Position numbers and translations under genes: made by a program
Shown: positions 34,294 to 42,400 of the stretch, in pieces
How the letters are laid out: every line of letters starts with the position of its first letter
How positions within the stretch are numbered: position 1 is the first letter of the stretch
The notes under the pieces: generated by a model
The model's database searches: none
What the model saw: only the letters and a program-made list of their open reading frames with translations
Told to the model about the DNA's origin: nothing
Origin: a virus
DNA length: 64,000 nucleotides
Reading direction: 5' to 3' (one strand)
Virus record (IMG/VR): IMGVR_UViG_3300007770_001284
Location: 124,001 to 188,000 of that record

Positions 34294-37200
34294 ATGGCTG
34301 AACTGACATTTAAGAGTCCTGGGGTTTCCACAAGGGAAATCGACCTATCAGGCCCAACAAAGGCTGCGCCTACAGGTACACCTGCTGGTGTTATAGGTAC
34401 GGCTGATCAGGGTCGAGCATTTGTTCCTATTACGGTAGCAACTTTTGCTGATTTCGTCGCTGAATTTGGAAATACGGACGGTGTAAAGTTTGGACCGATG
34501 GCGATGCGTCAGTGGCTAAACTACGCGAAGGCTGGAACCTATTTAAGGCTTCTTGGCGCCGGCGACGGAAAGAAAAGAAATAGCGGCGGTGATGTGACAA
34601 ACGCCGGCTTCACGGTCGGAGCGCAAGAAGCCAAAGCAAATGGACTAATCGGACCGAACGCATATGCGGGCTCAACAGTCGCGGGTGCTGGGAACGCCGG
34701 GGTTCTTGGACGTACTCACCTTCTTGGTGTTATCATGGAAGAGTCTGGAAGTTCCGCGGCATTCACTGATGCTGGCTTGGGAACTGTCCAACCGATTTTA
34801 CGCGGTGTTGTTATGGTTCCCTCGGGAGTTGTATGCGCCCTCAGTGCGTCTAGATCGACTGTTACAAACAATACGCCATTGGGCTCCCCCTCAGCCAACA
34901 ATTACGCCGCGGGTAGCTCTTTTGGGACGGGCGGTGCGGATAATGCAGGATCATCAAACGGGGCTGTGAACCTTGCTGGCGGCCGTCAAGAATTCGTGAT
35001 GCTGCTGAATGGTCATACCCATACAGACGCTTACCCCACGATTATCACAGCTTCTTTTGATCCGAATGTACCGAATTATTTCGCAAATGTTTTGAATACA
35101 GACCCAACAAAGCTCCAGAATGCAGGACATTACCTATACGCCCACTGGGATGTTTACCCGGCAATCGCATATCCGACTGGGTCAAGTCTGGTGTCATCGA
35201 CGTACGCCGCAGCGACTGCCGGCGGCACAGTTAGTAATGAGGACATTGCATTCCTTATGACATCTTCGATATCTCGGGCGAATTCAACTGACGCAAACGT
35301 ACCAGATTTTGACAGCTATAAAGACAGGTTCCGTACCGCTGTTTCTCCCTATGTTATATCTCAGAAGTATGGTGGAAAAAACAACAATCTTTTCCGAATC
35401 CATGCTTTAGATGATGGTGCGATAGGAAATACTAGGGTAAAGATTTCTATTGAGAATATTGTTAAGTCCACAAACGTAAATCAACCATTTGGAGCGTTCG
35501 ATTTATTAGTGAGAGATTACAACGATAGTGACACCGAGCCGGTCGTCATAGAGAAATTTTCTAAGCTTTCTTTGGATCCAGGTTCTGATCGATATGTTGC
35601 TAGGCAAATTGGAGATTATCATTTGTATTATGACTTCGATAAGCGCGTTGGATCTCAGAAATTGATTTTGGAAGGTGCTTATCCCAACAAGTCGAATTAT
35701 ATTCGCGTTGAGACAAACACTCAACTTGATAAGGGGAAGCTTCCCGCGGATTGCCTGCCAGTCGGATTCCGCGGTCCGCAGCATCTAGTTACCTCTGGAT
35801 CTTCGATATTTGGTCAGCCAGGCGATTCTGCTACACCACTTCTCAATTCGTCTGTCGCTTCTCGTCTTGTTCAATATCCGGTGCCATATCGAGCGACAGT
35901 CTCTAAGAATGTTACTCCGAAAAAGGCACTCGCCGCTGAGCTTTACTGGGGCGTCCAATTTGAGGTGAAGGATCTCGTAGCTGAGCCTAACAAGAACGTA
36001 AAACTCGACCCATCAATCAAGCACTACTCGACATATTTCGCAAATTATTCGCAATCTGGTCGTAAAGCGATGGTGGGTAATAATGAGGGTACAGCTGATA
36101 GCAGTGGCACTGTTTTAGACGCCGATAAATTTAACAACAATTTGTTCAGTCTGGAAAACATCCAGGTTTGTACAACCACCGATTCCACTCCGGTTGCTGA
36201 TTCGAAGCAATGGGCCGCTGCAGTGTACCGCAGATCTGGTGTCGCCGCATCGAGTATACCGGATATCGATGGTACCGCAAGAACCCTAAATGCCTCCGGA
36301 GGCTCGCGCTTGTTATCTGTAGCGAATGATTTCGGTCTTTCCTCTGCTCGCCGTTTTCTTAAGTTCTCTTTCATAGTTCAGGGGGGCTTTGATGGAGTCA
36401 ATATATTCAATAATGAGAAAGCTAAGTTCTCCAATATTGCTGTGACAAAGGAGATGGCAGATGTAACGTTACAGGGCGGGGTAACGGGGCCAACAGTCGC
36501 CGCGTATCGTAAGGCAATGGACGTTCTTGCTGAAAGATCCGATGTTGATATTCAGCTTTTGGCAGTTCCAGGTATCCGTCACAAGTCGGTGTCTGACTAC
36601 GTAATACAGTCTGTTGAGGAAAGATTCGACGCAATGTACATTATGGACATTGAGAATAAGGACACGTATAACGAGGTAGTCACCGGATCTGCGCAGCTAA
36701 CAAGCGTTACGAACACGGTCAATACATTTTCTGGTCGAAACCTCGACAGCTCGTTTGCAGCTGCATATTTCCCCGATGTTATTATGACTGACGTAGGCAC
36801 ATCCACAAACGTGCAGGTACCACCGAGTGTGGCTGTTCTTGGTGCGTTTGCGCTAAATGATTCTGTCGCATATCCGTGGTTCGCCCCCGCCGGTTTTACG
36901 CGGGGCGCATTGAAGAACGTTTTAGAGTCTCAAGTGAAGCTGAGTAGAGCAAATCTTGATGCGCTATACGACGTTGATATTAACCCAATCACCGCATTCC
37001 CCCAAACCAAGGGAGAGGTTGTTGTTTTCGGTCAGAAAACGCTCCTTGCAGCGCAGTCAGCGTTGGATAGAGTGAACGTACGTCGTCTTTTGATTGAGAT
37101 TAGACGTCAAGTTCGCGCAATCGGTGATACATTCCTCTTCGAACCGAATAGAGAATCTACTCTTGCTCGCTTTTCAGCGGCAGTGAATCCTGTATTGGCA

Positions 37201-37377
37201 AGAATTCAGGCGCAGCAAGGCCTGGATCGGTTCAAGGTACAAATTGATACTACCACGACTACTCAAGCAGACGTGGAAAACAATACGGTTCGAGGGAAAA
37301 TCTTCCTTCAACCGACGCGATCCGTGGAATTCATTTCGCTTGATTTCGTTGTTACTAACGCTGGAACAGAAATTTAA
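34294..37377 (+). CDS. Tail sheath protein, copy 2
   Basis: 1027 residues from the ATG at 34294, chosen because CAGGAG lies at a good distance; a TTG at 34288 is the alternative. The N-terminus FKSPGVSTREID, with TPAGVIGTADQGRAFVPI, and the C-terminal SALDRVNVRR, AQQG and PTRSVEFISLDFVV mirror copy 1. Internal regions around residues 90-330 and 560-740 differ strongly. It should adopt the sheath fold. Whether the two sheaths co-assemble, form different tail segments, or one is a minor component cannot be told from sequence. Confidence 0.88.
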   Translation: MAELTFKSPGVSTREIDLSGPTKAAPTGTPAGVIGTADQGRAFVPITVATFADFVAEFGNTDGVKFGPMAMRQWLNYAKAGTYLRLLGAGDGKKRNSGGDVTNAGFTVGAQEAKANGLIGPNAYAGSTVAGAGNAGVLGRTHLLGVIMEESGSSAAFTDAGLGTVQPILRGVVMVPSGVVCALSASRSTVTNNTPLGSPSANNYAAGSSFGTGGADNAGSSNGAVNLAGGRQEFVMLLNGHTHTDAYPTIITASFDPNVPNYFANVLNTDPTKLQNAGHYLYAHWDVYPAIAYPTGSSLVSSTYAAATAGGTVSNEDIAFLMTSSISRANSTDANVPDFDSYKDRFRTAVSPYVISQKYGGKNNNLFRIHALDDGAIGNTRVKISIENIVKSTNVNQPFGAFDLLVRDYNDSDTEPVVIEKFSKLSLDPGSDRYVARQIGDYHLYYDFDKRVGSQKLILEGAYPNKSNYIRVETNTQLDKGKLPADCLPVGFRGPQHLVTSGSSIFGQPGDSATPLLNSSVASRLVQYPVPYRATVSKNVTPKKALAAELYWGVQFEVKDLVAEPNKNVKLDPSIKHYSTYFANYSQSGRKAMVGNNEGTADSSGTVLDADKFNNNLFSLENIQVCTTTDSTPVADSKQWAAAVYRRSGVAASSIPDIDGTARTLNASGGSRLLSVANDFGLSSARRFLKFSFIVQGGFDGVNIFNNEKAKFSNIAVTKEMADVTLQGGVTGPTVAAYRKAMDVLAERSDVDIQLLAVPGIRHKSVSDYVIQSVEERFDAMYIMDIENKDTYNEVVTGSAQLTSVTNTVNTFSGRNLDSSFAAAYFPDVIMTDVGTSTNVQVPPSVAVLGAFALNDSVAYPWFAPAGFTRGALKNVLESQVKLSRANLDALYDVDINPITAFPQTKGEVVVFGQKTLLAAQSALDRVNVRRLLIEIRRQVRAIGDTFLFEPNRESTLARFSAAVNPVLARIQAQQGLDRFKVQIDTTTTTQADVENNTVRGKIFLQPTRSVEFISLDFVVTNAGTEI

Positions 37378-37388
37378 TCTTGCTGATG

Positions 37389-37396
37389 TATATTTA
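37389..37396 (+). promoter_or_regulatory. Candidate late promoter element TATATTTA
   Basis: TATATTTA lies 30 bases before the tail tube gene, in the 41-base gap after sheath copy 2. It matches T4-type TATAAATA at six of eight positions. Confidence 0.35.
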
Positions 37397-37418
37397 AGCA
37401 CGTATAGGAGAAAACAAA

Positions 37419-37907
37419 ATGGCAGAAACTCTTTCAGTTACCGACATGCTGCCCAATAAATTTGAGCCGAAAAGGAAATTTAGATGGGTATTTGCTTGTG
37501 AGGGTATTGATGCGTTTTTGATTAAGACCGCCGCTCGACCCACAATTAACACAGGTGAAATGGAAATTTCCTACATGAACTCAACTCGCTGGGTTGCTGG
37601 CAAAACGAAGTTCGACGCCTTATCGGTAACCTTACACGATCCGATCGCGCCTTCCGGTGCACAGCAGGTGATGGAATGGGTTCGTACACACTTCGAATCA
37701 GTTTCTGGTCGTGGTGGGTATGCCGATTTCTATAAGCGCGACTGTCAAGTTAAGATGCTCGATCCTGTTGGAACAGTTGTTGAATTATGGGATTTCAAGG
37801 GATGCTTCCTGACCTCGGCTGGGTTTGGCGATCTGGATTATGGCGCTGAAGATCCGATGGAGCTATCTCTCACGATCAGGTTTGACAACTGCGTATTACA
37901 GTATTAG
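37419..37907 (+). CDS. gp19: Tail tube protein
   Basis: 162 residues with ATAGGAG before the ATG. The pattern of T4-like tubes is visible: FEPKRKFRWVF near the start, then a beta-barrel alternation (EMEISYMNSTRWVAG, LSVTLHDP), and a C-terminal strand DPMELSLTIRFDNCVL. The size equals T4 gp19 (163). Hexameric rings of this protein form the DNA conduit inside the sheath. It lies directly after the sheath genes and before a terminator, as expected for a high-abundance late gene. Confidence 0.9.
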   Translation: MAETLSVTDMLPNKFEPKRKFRWVFACEGIDAFLIKTAARPTINTGEMEISYMNSTRWVAGKTKFDALSVTLHDPIAPSGAQQVMEWVRTHFESVSGRGGYADFYKRDCQVKMLDPVGTVVELWDFKGCFLTSAGFGDLDYGAEDPMELSLTIRFDNCVLQY

Positions 37908-37912
37908 ATTAT

Positions 37913-37926
37913 TTGACGCACGTCAA
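37913..37926. repeat. Short inverted repeat after the tube gene
   Basis: TTGACG-CA-CGTCAA, six-base arms, starts 6 bases after the tube stop and 13 bases before the terminator stem. As RNA it gives at most a five-pair hairpin with a GCAC loop. It could protect the mRNA 3' end or be chance. Confidence 0.35.
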
Positions 37927-37938
37927 TAACGTATCAAG

Positions 37939-37970
37939 AAAACGTCCCAATTTTACTTGGGACGTTTTTT
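37939..37970 (+). terminator. Rho-independent terminator after the tail tube gene
   Basis: Stem AAAACGTCCCAA (37939-37950) pairs with TTGGGACGTTTT (37957-37968) around a TTTTAC loop and runs into a T tract. It separates the tube gene from the tail-assembly genes. Confidence 0.9.
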
Positions 37971-37991
37971 ATTTACACTGATTTCTGCAAC

Positions 37992-37999
37992 TATAAGAT
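37992..37999 (+). promoter_or_regulatory. Candidate promoter element TATAAGAT
   Basis: TATAAGAT lies 37 bases before the ATG at 38029, just after the tube terminator, where a new promoter is expected. A -35-like TTTACA is at 37972-37977 with a 14-base spacer, similar to the arrangement before 6811. Confidence 0.45.
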
Positions 38000-38028
38000 T
38001 TATGGAGTGCTAATTGTGAGGTTTGTCT

Positions 38029-38877
38029 ATGTCCACTAAGAAAGAGGGTACCGGTCGAAGCGAAATTTTTGGTGATATGAAAGAGCATATGCCATCATCG
38101 AATGTTATGAAAGATGATTTCGGCTTCGAAATACCAGTTGAAAATGTTCCGCTCCCATCAATGGGGCGATGTTATGCTGGGGATTCCCCTCTAGCGAATC
38201 AAGAAACAATACAGATTCGTGCCATGACGGCCAGAGAAGAAGACATTCTTACTTCTAAAGCCCTTATCAAGAAGGGAACCGTTATATCTCATCTGCTGAA
38301 GTCTTGTATGCTCAATAAGGCTATTGAACCAGATCAAATGTTGGCCGGTGATAGAAACGCAGTAATGATTGCATTACGAGTGACAGGCTACGGTGCGGAG
38401 TACAAAGTAGAAGTTGATTGTCCAGCATGCCAGCAACGATCGAAGCAAGCTTTTGATCTTGGCGGCTTAGAGATCAATCGCCTTGGTATCGATCCTGTGT
38501 CGGTCGGGGTAAATCTTTTCGAATTGCAGCTTCCTGTAACTAAGGCGAAGGTACGCTTTAAGTTCTTGACCGGTGCCGATGAGCAAGATATCATGGTCGA
38601 ACAGGAGCGTCGAAAGAAACAGGGTCAACAGTCTGAGAATTTAATTACTTCTCGTCTGCGCTACTCCATCGTGTCGGTCAACGGTGTCACCGATAAGTCA
38701 AAGCTTGACCTCTTTATTCGTAGCATGCCTGCCAGAGATTCTTTAGCGTTCAGAACTCATCTTGATAAAAATGAGCCCGGAATTCAAATGAGAAGTTGGA
38801 TGGATTGTACATCTTGTTTGGAACATTCGGAGGTACGGCTGCCCCTCGGGGCCGCGTTTTTTTGGCCTGACGAGTGA
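38029..38877 (+). CDS. gp26-like baseplate hub / tail assembly chaperone (0-frame product)
   Basis: 282 residues from the ATG at 38029 (TGTGAGG seven bases upstream; a TTG at 38023 is weaker). The region IPVENVPLPSMGRCY, then IQIRAMTAREEDILTS, and a CPAC pair with a later CTSC pair resemble the T4 gp26-type baseplate hub protein family of myoviruses. The CxxC pairs may bind zinc. It lies directly before the tape measure, the usual place of tail assembly chaperones. Four codons before its stop is a run of seven T (38857-38863), and the +1 frame beyond is open to 39115, which suggests a longer frameshift product of about 360 residues. Confidence 0.65.
   Translation: MSTKKEGTGRSEIFGDMKEHMPSSNVMKDDFGFEIPVENVPLPSMGRCYAGDSPLANQETIQIRAMTAREEDILTSKALIKKGTVISHLLKSCMLNKAIEPDQMLAGDRNAVMIALRVTGYGAEYKVEVDCPACQQRSKQAFDLGGLEINRLGIDPVSVGVNLFELQLPVTKAKVRFKFLTGADEQDIMVEQERRKKQGQQSENLITSRLRYSIVSVNGVTDKSKLDLFIRSMPARDSLAFRTHLDKNEPGIQMRSWMDCTSCLEHSEVRLPLGAAFFWPDE
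38857..38863 (+). promoter_or_regulatory. Probable ribosomal frameshift site (T7)
   Basis: GCG TTT TTT TGG in frame 0: a run of seven T, four codons before the TGA at 38875. Slippage by +1 (or -2) enters an open frame that continues through the 38915-39115 reading frame. Paired tail-chaperone products made by frameshifting just upstream of the tape measure gene are widespread in long-tailed phages. Confidence 0.6.
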
Positions 38878-38914
38878 CCACAAAGAGGCCTTTCTAGAGC
38901 ACATCTTTGCCCTG

Positions 38915-39115
38915 ATGTATTATATGGGGTTTTCGTACGTAGAGGTGTACAACATCCCCATATGGCAGCGCATATGGTTTATCCAACGCTTGAACAAAGA
39001 GCTTAAGAAAGCCAATGGTGATTCCAGGGCAGCACATGCAAATTCCGCTGATGCCAGGGCATTAATGGGCAAACATCGTGCACAAGTCCCGTCAAAATTA
39101 CGTAGATTCACATAA
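38915..39115 (+). CDS. Tail assembly chaperone C-terminal part (frameshift extension)
   Basis: 66 residues if started at the ATG at 38915, but that ATG has no well-placed ribosome-binding site. The frame is open upstream across the T7 run. In that frame it reads HKEAFLEHIFALMYYMGFSY before the ATG would be used, which looks like genuine coding sequence. The visible part continues YNIPIWQRIWFIQRLNKEL, a helical segment I recall as conserved in the small gene after gp26-like proteins in related phages. I interpret it as the downstream half of a frameshifted tail assembly chaperone acting on the tape measure. Independent translation by coupling remains possible. Confidence 0.6.
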   Translation: MYYMGFSYVEVYNIPIWQRIWFIQRLNKELKKANGDSRAAHANSADARALMGKHRAQVPSKLRRFT

Positions 39116-39134
39116 TTAAATGTTGAGGTGCCAG

Positions 39135-39386
39135 ATGCAAAACGATAGAAAAGAATTTTTGTGTGATTGTGCTAGATATATTCGCGGTGAAGTAGAAGAA
39201 ATTCGACTCCACGGAAAGAAGAAGGATGTGCTGCTGTTCGCAGATACCCTTAGAGAGTCCCGCGGTTTATTTCAGTGCCTAAATGAAAAAGAACCGCATG
39301 TTTCTAAAGTGCTCACTGCTCTTACGAAGAAAAGAACCGCTTCAAGGAAGTTGAAACAAGCCACTGGCTTTTCGTGGCCCTTTTAA
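39135..39386 (+). CDS. Small protein upstream of tape measure
   Basis: 83 residues from the ATG at 39135, preferred over the one at 39120 because TGAGGTG lies seven bases upstream. It is a charged helical protein: CDCARYIRGEVEEIRLHGKKKDVLLFADTLRES, split here by function unknown, with basic KKRTASRKLKQ near the end and a short aromatic tail. No family is recognised. Position between the chaperone and the tape measure suggests a tail-assembly accessory. Confidence 0.5.
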   Translation: MQNDRKEFLCDCARYIRGEVEEIRLHGKKKDVLLFADTLRESRGLFQCLNEKEPHVSKVLTALTKKRTASRKLKQATGFSWPF

Positions 39387-39416
39387 TCGATAGCTAGCGC
39401 AGATTTCGAACTGCCA

Positions 39417-39424
39417 TATTTATA
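39417..39424 (+). promoter_or_regulatory. Candidate late promoter element TATTTATA
   Basis: TATTTATA lies 31 bases before the GTG of the tape measure gene in the 61-base gap. It is a degenerate match to T4-type TATAAATA and is the weakest of the set. Confidence 0.3.
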
Positions 39425-39447
39425 TGAGAAAGAGGCGGTAAAAAAGC

Positions 39448-42400
39448 GTGGCTGACTCCAAAGAACTTCAGAATCAATTACAGATCCAGCAGGGTATCAA
39501 TAAAGTCCTGCAAGATCGACAGAAGATTCTGGAGAAACAGCAGAAGTATTTATCATCGCAGGTAGACACTGCTGTTCAGCTTTGTAAGGCCCTGGAGTGT
39601 AAGGGCCTGGACGACATCCAGCAACGCATGAAAGAGGTCCAGGCAGGCCTGGCGGGGGCTGCACAAGAGGCCGGTGATGTCACCGATCGAATCGGTGAAG
39701 TGAATGACGCTCTCGATGACACAAATAAAAAAGCAGAGACGTCAGTAAAATCATTCGGTGAGCTGGTAGGGAAAATCAAGGAAACGAATGTGGCCTTGGC
39801 TGGCTTTGCCGTGGGCGCTGCAAAGGGCTTTAAAAGTGCGATAGCTGATATCAAGATGATGGGAGGTGCGATAGGCACCGCTATCAATGGTATCTTTAAT
39901 ATCGGCAAAGCTATTATCGCTATTCCGTTTCAGATGTTTAGTGGCTTGCTTGGCATGGCCAATAATTTGGCATCTGCCACAAATGTACTAGGCGAAGCCG
40001 TCGAAGAAGTTAGAAAAGAGTTTGGAAATCTTCACTCGAATGAGGGTAAGGCCCTCATGTCAGGGATGAGGGATCTCCAGTCGAGCGCTAGCGACCTGGG
40101 GGGCACAGGTGTAAGTCTTGGTAAAGTATACGGTGTCGGCCCCGGCGGCGTCGCCGCGGCGATGAAAGATCTTCAAGGTATCGCTAGCGCGTTGGGCTCG
40201 AAGTTCGGAATGCTTTCGGAGGAATTTGCGAATTCTGCTGGGGAAATTCTAGCGTTCAAAAAAGGAATGGGTCTGTCCGACGACGCGATGTCTGGATTTG
40301 CAACTAGAGCAATTTCCTCTGGTAAGAGTCTAACAAATACTTTACAAGATGTCGGAAATTACTCCATCCAGTTAGGCGACAAATTTGGCGTTTCTTCAAA
40401 GCTCATATCGAGAGACATGGGTGAGATGGCCGCTGATTTCAAGAACTTCGGAACGCTGTCGACTAAGGAAATGGCTGCCGCCTCAGTGTACGCACGTAAG
40501 CTCGGAATTGATGTTAAGGGTCTCCAAGGCGTTATTGGTCAATTTGACGATTTCGAGGGCGCAGCGGATTCCGTGTCTCAACTGAATCAAGCATTTGGAA
40601 TTCAGCTGGATACCATGGCGATGATGAACGCCGAAAATCCTGCTGAGCGCATCGATATGATGAAGAATGCCTTCCATGAGGCAGGCAAGTCTGTCGAAGA
40701 CATGACGCGTCAAGAACGTGCGCTGCTCGCAGAGCAAACCGGTCTTAGCGAAGAGGCTCTTGCCACTGCATTTTCACAAGAGAATATGGGCACTTCTTAT
40801 GAGGACATCGCCGCCGGAGCAGATGAAGCAGAGGAGAAGCAACTTTCCCAGACGGAGGTCATGAATAAACTCGCTGATACGCTAGACCGAGTATTCAACT
40901 CCGGTCGGCAGTTCACGGGCGTATTCGATGCATTGGCTCAAGGTTTTTCCAAGGGTCTGAGTGACAACAAGGAATTCAGAGACCTCTTGAAGCAGATTAG
41001 AGAAGCCATGCAGGTGGTCTTTGACTTTGGTCGAGAGCTAGGTCAGATGTTCGCAAATCTTCTCGGCGATATGGGCGTTTTTTCTGCCATCAAAGATCTT
41101 TTCAATATTGACGACATTAAGAATCTTCTCGGTATAGGCGGAACGGGTGGAGTCTTAGGGATATTCAAGAAATTTAAGGATTCCATTACTGGTAAGGGGG
41201 ACTATAGCCCTCAACAAATGGCTCAAGAGCTCACTGATTTATTTAAGAATTTCTTCGCAGCAAAATCAGGCCCCCTGGGAAAACTAAGCAAGATGATCGA
41301 GCAGGGGATTATATTCCTCGGTGAGCAGATCGCGAAGATGATTCCGTGGGTAGCCGACAAGTTTGTCGCCATGATTCATGGAATAATAGACGTAGTAAGG
41401 AATCCCGATGCTGTTAGGGACGCCGCGAAGGACGGGATCGGCGGTGCGATGTCCCAGGCCATGAGCCAGATCGTTCCTGCGCTGATGTCAGCAGTCGGAG
41501 ATATGATAGGGGCGTTAGTTGAGCTGATAGGGGCTGTCTTATGGGAGAATAAGGGCAAGTTAGCCGCAGTCGGCGCTGTAATGATGGCGTGGGTTTTCGG
41601 AAAGATGATAGTTCTGGGTGCAATGAATGCAATCGGAGCAGCTGTCGGTGCGGTTGCCGTGAAGAAGCTGACTGACTGGATCTTGTCAATGGTGGGAGAT
41701 GTCGCTGAGCAGACCGAACAACAGATGCCCGATCCAAGACAAATGGAACAGATGGGCGAGAGCGTCGGCGCAGGCCTGAAGTCCGCGATCGAACAGATCA
41801 ATCAATTGGAAGAGGGCGATATGATGAAGGCGGGCTGGAAATTAGCTGTGCTTGTTGCTTCATTCATTCCCGCTGTTATTGCATTTTCAATTGCCATTGC
41901 CATAGCCGCCGGGATTATTGGAATGGTATCGTGGTCTAGCCTCGGTAAGCTGATGGTAACAATGGCTGTAATGATTCCATTCCTTGCTCTGGTAATGATA
42001 GCCGCAAAATTCTTAGACCCCGGAACGATGTTATCTTCTGCTGTCAATATGGCTTTAGCTGCCGTTGCAATAGGGCTCGGGATGATTCCGTTCGCCGCGG
42101 CCCTGTGGGCTGTCCACGCGTTGATAGGCGGAATCCCATTTAAAGAAATTGCAAAGATAATGGCCATTATGGGTTTGGCAGTTTTAGCGGTATTTGTTAT
42201 CTCTAAACTCGGTCTTTTGTTGGCACCACCAGTAACAATCCCAGGTCTAGCGTTTATGGCTCTAGCTGGTTTAGCGATGTCGGTTAGTATGGTGATCTTC
42301 GCCGTTGCATTACGCGTCGTTCACGCGATATTAGCGCCATTGCCCTTCAAGGAAATTGTTAAGGTGTTCGCTATGCTCGGTCTGGCTATTGTCGCCACTA

